Source of the DNA: Sphingobacteriales bacterium TSM_CSS
GTDB taxonomy: Bacteria > Bacteroidota > Bacteroidia > Chitinophagales > UBA2359
Direction of reading: 5' to 3'
Assembly: GCA_002212985.1 (NCBI GenBank)
Contig: NBMY01000100.1
Location: 1-64,000 of the forward strand
Length of the DNA stretch: 64,000 nt
In this document: piece by piece, positions 1-8,623 of the stretch
Layout: the number at the start of each line of letters is the position of its first letter
Position numbering within the stretch: position 1 is the stretch's first letter
Position numbers and translations under genes: made by a program
The notes under the pieces: generated by a model
Databases searched by the model: none
Told to the model about the DNA's origin: nothing
Seen by the model: only the letters and a program-made list of their open reading frames with translations

Positions 1-1
1 C

Positions 2-883
2 CGCTGTAAACGTATAATGGTGGGCTTAGATTTCACCCTATTGGATAAAACGCTTATTGCGTATGCGGGTTTTGTAAGCACACTTATTAAAGCCGAAAAG
101 GTATATTTTGTAAACATTCAAAAAAGCCTTGACATACCACCCGATTTATGGAGCGACTTTCCGGAGTTTCTGATTCCACGCGATGAGCAATTGCGGGCAA
201 AAATGCGCGAGGAAATAGCGGCTAATTTTGGCGACCAGAAAAACATTGAAATTGATTATATTATTGCAGAAGGCTCGCCGCTGAAAGAAATGACGCATTT
301 GGCGCGCATTAAAAACATTGATCTGCTGATAGTAGGCCGAAAAAACGAATTGAAAGGCAAAGGTATATTGCCCAACCAACTCATGCGCAGCGTGCCTTGT
401 TGCATTTTGTTTGTTCCGGAAACAGCCACTAAACGGCTGAATGAAATTATGGTGGACGTTGATTTTTCCGATGCATCAAAAGTGGCCTTGGAGGTAGCCT
501 ACAGTCTTAGCGAAGATAACCCCGACGTTACCATTCATTGCCAGCATATTTACCACGTTCCGGCGGGTTACTACTTTACCGATAAGGGCAAAGAAGAGGT
601 AAACCGGGTGGTAAAATCATACCATGTACTTCAATACAACCGCTTTATTGACAAACTAAATGTGGAAGGCATTCACCTGAACCCAATTTTTACCCTTGAT
701 GAAGAAGGTGATATGGTGCACGCCGCCTGTAATACAGCCTTAAAAAAAGGCGCCGATTTAATTGTGGCAGGCTCAAACGGTAAAACCACATTCGATACGT
801 TTATTTTGGGCAGTTTTACGGAAAAAATAGTACAACTCAATGTTTCCATACCTTTGCTTATAGTAAAGCAAAAACAATTGTAA
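2..883 (+). CDS. Universal stress protein, two tandem Usp domains, 5' end outside window
   Basis: This is a cytoplasmic UspA-superfamily protein with two Usp alpha/beta domains in one chain. The frame is open to the left edge, and the residues before the first ATG (base 17), read as CKRI, continue the first beta strand usual in this family, so the true start probably lies upstream of the window. The second domain ends with the nucleotide-binding signature G-x2-G-x9-G-S (GSNG, then GS nine residues later). The first domain has a degenerate version (GRKN). It leads a run of three similar genes, 19 bases before the next. Usp proteins of this motif type usually bind ATP; the stress that induces this one cannot be read from sequence. 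Confidence 0.9.
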   Translation, partial: RCKRIMVGLDFTLLDKTLIAYAGFVSTLIKAEKVYFVNIQKSLDIPPDLWSDFPEFLIPRDEQLRAKMREEIAANFGDQKNIEIDYIIAEGSPLKEMTHLARIKNIDLLIVGRKNELKGKGILPNQLMRSVPCCILFVPETATKRLNEIMVDVDFSDASKVALEVAYSLSEDNPDVTIHCQHIYHVPAGYYFTDKGKEEVNRVVKSYHVLQYNRFIDKLNVEGIHLNPIFTLDEEGDMVHAACNTALKKGADLIVAGSNGKTTFDTFILGSFTEKIVQLNVSIPLLIVKQKQL

Positions 884-902
884 CCCATAAAATACATATT
901 TT

Positions 903-1745
903 ATGAACCACTTTGTTATACCCCTCGATTTTTCGGTTGCTTCGCAAAATGCCCTGCAATATGCCTGGCAAATGGCCCTGCAAATGCATGTGCGCCATAT
1001 TAGTTTGTTTCATGCTTTCCACATGCCGGTAGGCGATTGGATTACCAGCTACGAACAACTTGACCAAACCGCCAGCGCCCTGAAAGAAGCCAAAATTAAG
1101 CGCATGAAAGAGTTTGTGCACGATACGCTTGGGCATTTATCGCAGAGCAAACTCATTCATATAGAATATGTAGCCAATGAAGGCGAAGTATCGGAACAAT
1201 TGGCGCAGATTACCAACACCAACCAGCTTATTGTAATGGGTACGCAGGGGCAGCCCCATGCCAATACCTCAACCGGCGGCAGCCATACCTCGGAGGTAAT
1301 GCTGAAACTCAGTGCACCGGTGCTGGCCATACCGGCAGGGGTAAATTATATACCGCCCCGCAAAATTGTATATGCCATAGATTACGAAAAATACGACCAT
1401 CAGGTTTTGCTGTCGCTTAAAGCCTTTGCCGATACTTTTGAAGCAAATATTACCTTGCTGCATATTAACCCCACCCACGGGTACTTCGACGATCATCAAA
1501 TGGCCAATTATCGCAAAACCATACATGAAATAATACAATACGAAAACATGACGCTTGATTTTATCAACGGCGAAGATGTGGAAGAAACCATGCACCGCTA
1601 CCTCAATGAAAAAATGCCCGATTTGCTGGTAATGCTAAGCCGTAAAGGAAGCATCAGATACAATAAGTATGCAAACAGTTTCAGCAGACAAATGATTATG
1701 CATACGCATATTCCGCTGCTAATTTTTCATCAGCAGGCGGGGTAA
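903..1745 (+). CDS. Universal stress protein with two tandem Usp domains
   Basis: A 280-residue double-domain UspA-family protein, cytoplasmic, with no signal peptide. The first domain carries G-x2-G-x9-G-S (GTQG, then GS), and the second domain has lost it (SRKG, then NSFS). This is the reverse of the preceding gene, where the second domain keeps the motif. It starts at an ATG 19 bases after the previous stop, so co-transcription is likely. The two share architecture and length but have diverged widely, as expected of an old tandem duplication. Confidence 0.92.
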   Translation: MNHFVIPLDFSVASQNALQYAWQMALQMHVRHISLFHAFHMPVGDWITSYEQLDQTASALKEAKIKRMKEFVHDTLGHLSQSKLIHIEYVANEGEVSEQLAQITNTNQLIVMGTQGQPHANTSTGGSHTSEVMLKLSAPVLAIPAGVNYIPPRKIVYAIDYEKYDHQVLLSLKAFADTFEANITLLHINPTHGYFDDHQMANYRKTIHEIIQYENMTLDFINGEDVEETMHRYLNEKMPDLLVMLSRKGSIRYNKYANSFSRQMIMHTHIPLLIFHQQAG

Positions 1746-1761
1746 ATTGGTTTTTAAACCT

Positions 1762-1769
1762 TACCTTTG
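1762..1769 (+). promoter_or_regulatory. Possible -7 box (TAnnTTTG) before third Usp gene
   Basis: TACCTTTG matches the Bacteroidota -7 consensus TAnnTTTG and lies 44 bases before the third Usp gene. No convincing -33 TTTG is seen at 19 bases spacing. It suggests that the third gene also has its own promoter. Confidence 0.35.
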
Positions 1770-1812
1770 CAGCGGGTTGCCAGAAAAATTGCAGCTTTAA
1801 AACCGAACAATC

Positions 1813-2658
1813 ATGAAACAAATTTTGGTTCCTACCGATTTTTCACAAAACGCACTCAATGCTTTCCATTTTGCCCTGCAAGTGGCAGATAAATTAAATG
1901 CCAGTATTACTACGTTGCACACCTATGTGCTGCGCTTTATTACCCCGTCTGATACAGACCTCTCTGCACTGCAAGATATGATTGACCACGAAGTGGATAT
2001 TGAGTTTGAACAATATAAACAAGAAACTGCCAAACTGCATCAGTTTGCCGAAGAAAAAGGATTGGGTCATGTAAGCATTACCCATGAATTGCGCAAGGGC
2101 TTTATTGCCGATGAAATAGAAGAAGTAACCAAATCACTCAATATTGAACTGGTGGTAATGGGCACCAAAGGCGCAAGCGGGCTAAAAGAAGCCTTGCTGG
2201 GCAGCAATACCGCCGCCGTATTGGAAAGGGTAAAATGCCCTGTAATGGTGGTTCCCCACAAAGCAAATTTTTCAGGTATTAACAAAGTTGCCTACGCCAC
2301 CAACTGCGATGAACACGACGAAGAAATTATTCCGAAGGTAAAGGCTTTTGCGCAACTCTTTGGCGCAGAAATGCGCTGCGTACATGTAACTTTTCTTGAC
2401 GAAGCATGGGACAAACGCAAATTAGAAGAGTTTGAAGAACTCAATAATAAAATGATTGAAACTACCGGCTCCAAACTCGATATTATGGAGAGCGACGGCG
2501 TAGTGGAAGGGCTTAACCAATACATTGACCAAAACGAAATATCGGTTATTGCCATGCACACGCATAAAAGAAACCTGCTCGAAAAAATTTTCCTCTCCAG
2601 CTATACGCACCGCATGGCGTACCATACCCATGTTCCGCTGCTTTCTTACTGTAAATAA
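1813..2658 (+). CDS. Universal stress protein with two tandem Usp domains
   Basis: A 281-residue UspA-family protein, third in the array. The first domain opens with the typical KQILVPTDFS strand and holds a canonical nucleotide-binding motif, GTKG followed nine residues later by GS, then the VPHK strand. The second domain is degenerate at the same place (THKR, then SSYT) and probably structural. The gap from the second gene is 67 bases and contains a -7-like box, so it may be transcribed both with the array and alone. Confidence 0.93.
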   Translation: MKQILVPTDFSQNALNAFHFALQVADKLNASITTLHTYVLRFITPSDTDLSALQDMIDHEVDIEFEQYKQETAKLHQFAEEKGLGHVSITHELRKGFIADEIEEVTKSLNIELVVMGTKGASGLKEALLGSNTAAVLERVKCPVMVVPHKANFSGINKVAYATNCDEHDEEIIPKVKAFAQLFGAEMRCVHVTFLDEAWDKRKLEEFEELNNKMIETTGSKLDIMESDGVVEGLNQYIDQNEISVIAMHTHKRNLLEKIFLSSYTHRMAYHTHVPLLSYCK

Positions 2659-2678
2659 CAGGGCTTCGGCAGTTTTTA

Positions 2679-2717
2679 CCTGCCCCGCTTTCTTTTGTAG
2701 GGCGGGCAGGCTTTAGT
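2679..2717 (+). terminator. Possible terminator after the Usp array
   Basis: An imperfect GC-rich inverted repeat (CCTGCCC / GGGCAGG with an internal bulge) lies 20 bases after the third Usp stop, followed only by a weak T-rich stretch. It may end the Usp transcript. Confidence 0.4.
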
Positions 2718-2731
2718 TTCCCAAAACTCCT

Positions 2732-2739
2732 TAACTTTG
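2732..2739 (+). promoter_or_regulatory. Possible -7 box for hldD
   Basis: TAACTTTG fits TAnnTTTG and lies 37 bases before the hldD ATG, just after the putative terminator of the Usp array. The -33 region is not clear. Confidence 0.4.
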
Positions 2740-2776
2740 CCCCAAAACCATTCAGCAAGGTTAACCATAAAAATTT

Positions 2777-3742
2777 ATGCTTGTTATTACAGGAGCAGCC
2801 GGCTTTATTGGCAGTTGTTTAACCGCTCTATTAAACGAAGCCGGCAGAAATGACCTGATTCTGGTGGATGATTTTTCGGACTTTGCCAAAAGAAAAAACG
2901 TTGATGACAAACAATACATTGGCTGGGTACACCGCGATGCTTTTTTTGGATGGATTAAAGCCAATCATCAACATATTAACGGCATTTACCACTTAGGCGC
3001 CCGAACCGATACCACCAATTTCAATACCGAAATTTTTGACCGCCTTAACCTTGGCTACTCCAAAAAAATGTGGCAGGTTTGTACCGAATACCAAATTCCG
3101 CTGGTATATGCCTCTTCGGCAGCAACCTACGGCAACGGCGAACTGGGATACGACGACAACCACCTGCTACCCCCGAAACTTAAACCCCTTAACCCCTACG
3201 CCCTTTCTAAAAATAATTTCGATATTTGGGCATTGGAGCAGCAAAATACCCCGCCGGCCTGGTTTGGACTGAAATTTTTTAATGTTTACGGCCCGAATGA
3301 ATACCACAAAAAACGAATGGCATCGGTAATTTTTCATGCCTTCAACCAAATACGGCAAACAGGCAGGGTAAAACTGTTTCGCTCGCACCGCCCCGATGTG
3401 GAAGACGGTAAACAACTGCGAGATTTTGTGTATGTGAAAGACGTTGTTAGCGTTTGCCAATGGATGATGCAAAACCGCCCCGAAAACGGACTATACAACG
3501 TAGGTACCGGTACGGCCCGCAGCTTTACCGACCTTGCCAACGCTGTTTTTATGAGCCTGAACCTAAACTCAAACATAGAATTTATTGATATGCCGGAAGA
3601 CATCAGAGAAACTTACCAGTATTTTACCGAAGCCAATATGACCAAACTTACCCTGCAAGGCTACTACCACCCGTTTACCACCATAGAAGAAGGAGTGCAA
3701 GATTATGTAGCCAACTACCTGCTTGGCAACGGTTATTGGTAA
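2777..3742 (+). CDS. hldD: ADP-L-glycero-D-manno-heptose 6-epimerase
   Basis: An extended short-chain dehydrogenase that converts ADP-D-glycero-beta-D-manno-heptose to the L,D form for the lipopolysaccharide inner core, in the cytoplasm. Seen: N-terminal dinucleotide-binding GAAGFIG at residues 6-12, the active-site YALSK, the family stretches YASSAATYG and FFNVYGPNE, and RDFVYVKDV. Its length (321 aa) is close to that of E. coli HldD. It begins with ATG after a -7-like box, and the deoxynucleoside kinase gene follows 68 bases after its stop. The match along the whole length, not just the Rossmann fold, separates it from other sugar epimerases. Confidence 0.93.
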   Translation: MLVITGAAGFIGSCLTALLNEAGRNDLILVDDFSDFAKRKNVDDKQYIGWVHRDAFFGWIKANHQHINGIYHLGARTDTTNFNTEIFDRLNLGYSKKMWQVCTEYQIPLVYASSAATYGNGELGYDDNHLLPPKLKPLNPYALSKNNFDIWALEQQNTPPAWFGLKFFNVYGPNEYHKKRMASVIFHAFNQIRQTGRVKLFRSHRPDVEDGKQLRDFVYVKDVVSVCQWMMQNRPENGLYNVGTGTARSFTDLANAVFMSLNLNSNIEFIDMPEDIRETYQYFTEANMTKLTLQGYYHPFTTIEEGVQDYVANYLLGNGYW

Positions 3743-3810
3743 ATTGCCCCCCTCCCACCCTGTTCCCTCAGCAAAACACACAACCACCACACCTGAATTA
3801 GTGCTATTAC

Positions 3811-4452
3811 ATGAACCTGTTAAAATATAAACTTATAACCGTTGAAGGCAACACCGGCGCCGGTAAAACATCTTTGGCGCAAATGCTGGCCGATGAATAT
3901 AGCGCTCAGTTGATATTGGAAGAATTTGCCGACAACCCATTTTTGCCCAAATTTTACGCCGAACCCGAAAAATATGCCTTTCATACCGAAATGCACTTTA
4001 TGCTTGACCGATACCACCAACTTACCGCATTTCTGAAAGACTGGAACGCCGGAAACATTTTAGCCATTTCTGACTACATTTTCCGAAAATCTTTGCTCTA
4101 TGCAGAGGTAAACCTGCTGCCCGAAGAATACCGGCTGTTTGAACGCCTGTTTGACACCGTGTACCCCAACCTGCCCCAACCCGATTTAATAGTGTATGTT
4201 CATGCCACCGTGCCCCGGCTGCTTAAAAACATACAAAAACGCGGCCGGGATTTTGAACAGCAAGTGCGCGAATCGTACCTGCATCGGGTAGAAAAAATTT
4301 ATTTCGATTACTTTAGAAGCAATCCACACCTTCGGGTTTTAATCATTCATGCCGATAATCTGGACTTTGTGCATAACCCGCAACACTACCGGCAAATTCT
4401 TAATTGGGTAACACAAGAATATCCACCGGGAATGCACGAAGTTTTCGGGTAA
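3811..4452 (+). CDS. Deoxynucleoside kinase
   Basis: A 213-residue cytoplasmic kinase of the dNK/dCK/dGK family, which phosphorylates deoxynucleosides with ATP in the salvage pathway. The P-loop GNTGAGKT is at residues 14-21, followed by the EEFADNPFL stretch and a DRYHQL segment typical of bacterial deoxyadenosine/deoxyguanosine kinases. The DYIFRKSLLYA segment corresponds to the substrate and lid region. Substrate preference cannot be fixed from sequence. It lies downstream of hldD, and the IS66-like end begins 12 bases after its stop, so that insertion respected the gene. Confidence 0.88.
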   Translation: MNLLKYKLITVEGNTGAGKTSLAQMLADEYSAQLILEEFADNPFLPKFYAEPEKYAFHTEMHFMLDRYHQLTAFLKDWNAGNILAISDYIFRKSLLYAEVNLLPEEYRLFERLFDTVYPNLPQPDLIVYVHATVPRLLKNIQKRGRDFEQQVRESYLHRVEKIYFDYFRSNPHLRVLIIHADNLDFVHNPQHYRQILNWVTQEYPPGMHEVFG

Positions 4453-4464
4453 AAGATATTTTTT

Positions 4465-4482
4465 GTAACTATTTAGGTACTC
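4465..4482 (+). repeat. Left terminal inverted repeat of IS66-family relic
   Basis: This sequence begins GTAACTATTTAGGTACTC. It starts with GTAA, as IS66-family ends do, lies about 195 bases before a partial IS66 transposase, and is identical over 18 bases to the reverse complement of the right end of the MITE at 39948-40143. A related but diverged end lies at 6517-6534. Confidence 0.75.
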
Positions 4483-4659
4483 CCCAGTATTTACAATTTA
4501 GCTAAAGCAAGAAAATACAAAATTAGCAGGTTATATAAGCGTTCAGATGTTTTGGTCTGTTTTTTGAGTGGGATAAGGATTTTTTGGTTTCCGAAAAAAA
4601 AGTTGTCCCAATATACCCAACCATTGGCAAAAAAGCCGAGATTTGAAAAAAAAAGTCTC

Positions 4660-5041
4660 ATGGAAATAAAACTGCCCGATACGATAGAAGCCTGCCATGA
4701 GATGATAAGGGAACTGCTGGCAATTATAGCGGCACTGGAAAATCGGGTAAGCAAGTTGGAGCGCAGGTTGGGTCAGAACAATGGTAACAGCCACCTGCCG
4801 CCATCGTCGGATGGTTTTAAGAAAAAGCCAGACCTTGTTGGCAAGCAACACAAGCGCTGGGGTCAGGAAGGTCATAAAGGCAATACGCTCAAAATGGTGG
4901 AGCAACCCGATAGGGTGGTTGTTTTAAAAGTGGAGGGTTGCAGTGGTTGCGGTCAGCAAGAAGACCTGCTATAGGCTGTTAAAACGCCGTCAGGTATTCG
5001 ATTTGCCGCCTGAGTTACGGCTTTATAGTACGGAATATCAA
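4660..5041 (+). pseudogene. IS66-family transposase, N-terminal fragment, frameshifted and truncated
   Basis: Only the N-terminal region of an IS66 transposase remains. The first frame (ATG 4660 to TAG 4977) encodes a leucine-zipper-like helix, then LGQNNGNSHLPPSSD, the GQEGHKGNTL region and the first zinc-finger CSGCG, all typical of the family. After a frameshift near 4974 the family stretch RRQVFDLPPELRL continues in the +1 frame to about 5041, where homology stops. The DDE catalytic domain is absent. An upstream ATG at 4552 is in frame, but its 36 residues do not look like the family. Non-functional. Confidence 0.88.
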
Positions 5042-5073
5042 CTTTATTTCTTAATTGCTTTAAACATTTGGCT

Positions 5074-6210
5074 ATGAAACCCTTTTTTGCATTGCTGTTT
5101 TTTTGTGCGGTAAATCTATATGGACAAAAAGTAGAGTATCCCTTACAGCACTTTTCCGGTTCGTATTATGGCGTAGTCACACTATTTGAATATGACCGCT
5201 ATGACAATAGCTCACTCAGTGCTTCAAAAGGTTGGATTTCTATATTTGAAACTGCATCGGGCAAAGAAATTATAAAAGAACAGATAGGTGACGATTCGAC
5301 AGAAGAAGATGGATGGGGCATGCAAGTGTATATGGAACTTACTGATGGACAGGTACAGGTAAATACCAGAGAAGATGCCTTTGATGGCTTTGTGATTTAT
5401 AAAGATTTAAACTTTGATGGAAACAAGGATTTATCTATTCTAGAGAGTGTGGACGGCTCCTATGGCTGGCATGCTTACAAAATATATTTATCCAATTCGG
5501 GCAATAGCTTTGTGTACAATAAAGCATTCACTTTAGTTCAAAACAATTACCTAGGTATGTTTGATGTAAATACTTCAACAAAGCGGTTAATAGGTTTTAC
5601 CAAAAGTGGCTGTTGCTATCATCAGGACGATGAGTATATAGTAGAGGGAAATCAGCTCAAAATGGTTAAACGCACCTACGAAGAAAGCTATTCGGAATTG
5701 TTTTACAGAGAGGTAACCCAAACAAAGACCGGCTCTAAAATTCAGAAAAACACAGCCATTAAATTGTATGAAGATGCAGAAAATGCTAAAACCCTATATT
5801 CTTTTGTGATGAAGGATAATGGTAAACAGGTAAAACTCATTAGTTCGGGCGAAACACTTTACTATATTTTTCAGAAAAAAAATGGCGAAGTGGAATTTCA
5901 TTACCCGGGCTTTGTATCAATTAAAGAGAGTAATAGTAATGATTGGGAAGAAGGCGGAAACTTTGTGGGAGGTTATGCAGATGAACAGCCTTTTACTTTG
6001 CAGCTCTCCTCCAATTCAAAAAAACTTAGCTTTGCTAATAAAAGCGCTACCTACACCATATATGAAACTAAAGATGAAACAGGGTCTCATGTTGGCATTG
6101 AAGTATATACCGGCGGTAAAAAATACAATTTAATTGGCGACATTAACACTTTGAAAGGCAGCTTGAACAATCTGAAAGCAATGCCATTGAGCAACATTAT
6201 GGTTAAATAG
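5074..6210 (+). CDS. Exported protein, tentatively XAC2610-related
   Basis: A 378-residue protein with an N-terminal signal peptide (MKPFFALLFFCAVNLYGQ). ATG 5074 is preferred to the TTG two codons earlier. A middle segment around DLNFDGNKDLSIL, then YKIYLSNSGNSF and a DDEYIVEGNQLKMVKR stretch, resembles the XAC2610-related family of exported proteins of unknown function; this assignment is tentative. The codon choice is visibly AT-richer than in neighbouring genes. It lies between the broken IS66 transposase and the IS66-like right end, so it may be a passenger of that element. Confidence 0.72.
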   Translation: MKPFFALLFFCAVNLYGQKVEYPLQHFSGSYYGVVTLFEYDRYDNSSLSASKGWISIFETASGKEIIKEQIGDDSTEEDGWGMQVYMELTDGQVQVNTREDAFDGFVIYKDLNFDGNKDLSILESVDGSYGWHAYKIYLSNSGNSFVYNKAFTLVQNNYLGMFDVNTSTKRLIGFTKSGCCYHQDDEYIVEGNQLKMVKRTYEESYSELFYREVTQTKTGSKIQKNTAIKLYEDAENAKTLYSFVMKDNGKQVKLISSGETLYYIFQKKNGEVEFHYPGFVSIKESNSNDWEEGGNFVGGYADEQPFTLQLSSNSKKLSFANKSATYTIYETKDETGSHVGIEVYTGGKKYNLIGDINTLKGSLNNLKAMPLSNIMVK

Positions 6211-6269
6211 CAGCGCGGGTAGTTTACAGCGTGAACTTGGGGTAAATGAGACAAAATCTATTTTCGGGC

Positions 6270-6383
6270 ATGAAAATAACACCACAGGAATTAAGCGACC
6301 GAGGTTATATGCTACTCGACAAGCTTAGCCATCAGATAATTATTCCTTTTGGTAATTGTTTAAATAATTTCGATTTCCAATGA
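6270..6383 (+). pseudogene. Short coding-like remnant running into the MITE
   Basis: An ATG at 6270 opens 37 codons (MKITPQELSDRGYMLLDKLS...) whose first two thirds have coding-like composition. From 6352 the frame runs into the MITE-like repeat and stops at 6381-6383. It may be the 5' part of a gene broken by that insertion; I do not recognise the protein. It could equally be a chance frame. Confidence 0.3.
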
Positions 6384-6534
6384 ACATTTCGATGCTTTCT
6401 GTTTAACAAAACAACATTTCTGTTGAAAATTTCGCAACAGAGAACGAAAATGTGCTTGATTTTTAATAATTACGATTACAAATAAAATAACAAATCACTG
6501 ATTATCAATCAATTAAGAACACCTAAATAATTAC
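6352..6534. repeat. MITE-like repeat, degenerate copy, IS66-type ends
   Basis: A 183-bp sequence related to the 196-bp element at 39948-40143. Shared blocks include about 27 identical bases beginning AATGAACATTTCGATGCTTT, the GAAAATGTGCTTG region, and 19 bases GATTATCAATCAATTAAGA near the right end. Its right end reads GTAATTATTTAGGTGTTC on the minus strand; the left end, GTAATTGTTTAAAT, is more decayed. The flanking 8-mers (TCCTTTTG and CAAAAATT) are not direct repeats, so either the duplication has decayed or this is the right end of a larger IS66 relic that begins at 4465. Confidence 0.7.
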
Positions 6535-6548
6535 CAAAAATTTAGCAT

Positions 6549-7046
6549 ATGAACGAACAGGAACGGCAGGAACTGCAAAAAAAAGCCAAAGATGCCGAAC
6601 CGGCAAATAAACGCCTGTTTAAGCAACTAAAACAAAAATCACCCAAAGACCTTGACCAAACCGTGCAACAACTGCACAACCAAGCCTTTGAACAGATTGA
6701 CTGCACCAACTGCGCCAACTGCTGCAAAACTACCAGCCCACGCTTTATACCCAAAGATATTGAACGGCTGTCTAAACATTTTCGCATAAGTCCCGGTGAT
6801 TTTACCCGCCAATACCTGAAAATTGACGAAGACAGCGATTATGTTCTGCAACAAACCCCCTGCCCTTTTTTGGGAACAGATAACCTTTGCCTTGTGTATG
6901 AACACCGCCCCAATGCCTGCCGCGAGTACCCGCACACCAACCAACGTAAGTTTCACCGCCACTTTGGCATAACCCTGAACAATACGTTTATTTGCCCGGC
7001 CGTTTACCAAATTGTGGCGCAGTTGCAGCAAGTGTATGGCAAATAA
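6549..7046 (+). CDS. YkgJ-family cysteine-cluster protein
   Basis: A 165-residue cytoplasmic protein with the cysteine pattern of the YkgJ/PF03692 family of putative zinc- or iron-chelating proteins. Seen: CTNCANCC near residue 55, CPFLGTDNLCLVYEHRPNAC in the middle, and a later CPAVY. The N-terminal 40 residues are a charged helix. The biochemical role of the family is not settled. The gene starts 14 bases after the MITE-like right end, so its promoter may lie within that repeat. Confidence 0.88.
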   Translation: MNEQERQELQKKAKDAEPANKRLFKQLKQKSPKDLDQTVQQLHNQAFEQIDCTNCANCCKTTSPRFIPKDIERLSKHFRISPGDFTRQYLKIDEDSDYVLQQTPCPFLGTDNLCLVYEHRPNACREYPHTNQRKFHRHFGITLNNTFICPAVYQIVAQLQQVYGK

Positions 7047-7169
7047 CCGTTGCTCCTTTTGGCCTGCAGTTGCAGCCGGCTTGTAAGTAAATGATTACTA
7101 CGGCTACTTATAAATAAAGAAAAATCTGCTGATTAGGTTTTATATTTTGTAACATAAAAACTATTTGTT

Positions 7170-8549
7170 ATGCCGGCAAGCAAAATACTGCCTCAAGTTC
7201 CGGTTTGGCGTTCGTTATATCGGGTTAATAAAATTGCCGATAATCCTATACCCTTTATGTCTGATGCCACCAAAAAATTAGGCGATATTTATGAAGCTTA
7301 TATCGGGCCAAGAAAAGTTGTCATCGTCAGCAACCCCGATTATATTCAACATATTCTGCAAAAAAACAACAAAAACTACCACAAATCAAAAGTGGTGAAA
7401 GAATTGCTGGGCAGTCAGTTGGGGCAAGGTTTGCTTACCATAGACGGCGATTACTGGCTTAAACAGCGCCGCCTTATTCAGCCCGGCTTTTACAAGCAAC
7501 GCCTGGCCGAACTCATTGGCATCATGACTAATGAAACCGAAGATTTTTGCGCCGAACTTGACCTCCAAATTGCCCAAAATCCCGAAGCAGATGTGCTGAA
7601 ACTAATGATGCACCTTACCTTTCGAATTGTGAACAAAGCTTTGTTCAGCACCGGTTTACAGAAGGAGCAACTTAAACGGGTTGACTATATTGTAACCAAC
7701 CTACAGAAGTATGTTATTACCATGGCACGCCAACCCTACCTGTACCCATGGCTTAAACTAACCGGAAAAATAAAATTTTACGAATCGTTGCGCCGCGAAA
7801 CCGATGATATTGTGTATGGCATCATTAAGGAACGGCGGGAACAAAAATCGGGCTACAACGATCTGCTCGATATGCTCATTAACTCGCGCTATGAAGATAC
7901 CGGTGAGGGCATGAACGATAAACAACTGCGTGATGAAAGTATGATTTTAATTGTTGCAGGGCACGAAACATCGGCCAATGCGCTGGCATGGGCGCTGTAT
8001 CTCATTTCGCAACGTCCCGATGTGGAACAGAAACTGTTGCAGGAAGCAGAAGCAGTATTGGGCAACAGAACACCCACCTTTGAAGACCTGCCCAACCTGC
8101 AATACACGCGGCAGGTAATTCAGGAAACCATGCGCCTGTACCCGCCCGCCTGGATTATTGACAGAATGGCACTGGAAGATGATGAAATTGACGGCTATAA
8201 AATACCGAAAGACAAGGTTATACTGCTGTTTATTTACGGAACCCACCACAGCCCCAAATACTGGTCAAACCCCGAAACCTTTAACCCCGACCGTTTTGCC
8301 AAAGAAAACATGAAAGATCTGCCAAATTATGCCTATTTTCCGTTTGGCGGCGGGCCAAGGTTGTGCATTGGCAACAACTTTGCGCTGTTTGAAATGCAGA
8401 TTGTACTGGCTACCCTGCTGCGGCGGTTTACCTTCTCCTTGCAACCCAACCATGTTATTGACCTGCAGCCGCTGGTTACGCTGCGCCCGCGCTACGGGGT
8501 AAAAATGAACATTGCCCAAAGAGTTGGCGCTGTGGCCAAACCGGTTTAA
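7170..8549 (+). CDS. Cytochrome P450
   Basis: A soluble 459-residue cytochrome P450 mono-oxygenase. Seen: the oxygen-binding I-helix AGHETSANALAW, the K-helix ExxR as ETMRLYPP, the NPETFNPDRF stretch, and the heme loop FPFGGGPRLCIG with the thiolate Cys at residue 399. There is no signal or membrane anchor. No ferredoxin or reductase gene is adjacent, so electron donors must be encoded elsewhere. The substrate is unknown; the overall look is of the CYP102/CYP4-like bacterial class that often acts on fatty acids, which is inference only. Confidence 0.95.
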   Translation: MPASKILPQVPVWRSLYRVNKIADNPIPFMSDATKKLGDIYEAYIGPRKVVIVSNPDYIQHILQKNNKNYHKSKVVKELLGSQLGQGLLTIDGDYWLKQRRLIQPGFYKQRLAELIGIMTNETEDFCAELDLQIAQNPEADVLKLMMHLTFRIVNKALFSTGLQKEQLKRVDYIVTNLQKYVITMARQPYLYPWLKLTGKIKFYESLRRETDDIVYGIIKERREQKSGYNDLLDMLINSRYEDTGEGMNDKQLRDESMILIVAGHETSANALAWALYLISQRPDVEQKLLQEAEAVLGNRTPTFEDLPNLQYTRQVIQETMRLYPPAWIIDRMALEDDEIDGYKIPKDKVILLFIYGTHHSPKYWSNPETFNPDRFAKENMKDLPNYAYFPFGGGPRLCIGNNFALFEMQIVLATLLRRFTFSLQPNHVIDLQPLVTLRPRYGVKMNIAQRVGAVAKPV

Positions 8550-8566
8550 GAACAACCACGTGCATA

Positions 8567-8604
8567 AAAAACGCCCCGCCTGCCATACCGGTATGCGGGG
8601 CGTA
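8567..8604 (-). terminator. Terminator between convergent P450 and SnoaL-like genes
   Basis: The perfect 8-bp stem ACGCCCCG / CGGGGCGT encloses a second small stem (CATAC/GTATG). On the minus strand it is followed by six T, so it mainly ends the SnoaL-like transcript. It can also serve the P450 gene, which stops 23 bases away. Confidence 0.8.
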
Positions 8605-8623
8605 ATACAGTGTAATATAATTC

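Noticed and set aside
4543-4905. Open frame on the minus strand opposite the IS66 transposase fragment
   Set aside because: It is a shadow of the transposase coding sequence. The protein has no recognisable features, whereas the plus-strand frame carries clear IS66 motifs.
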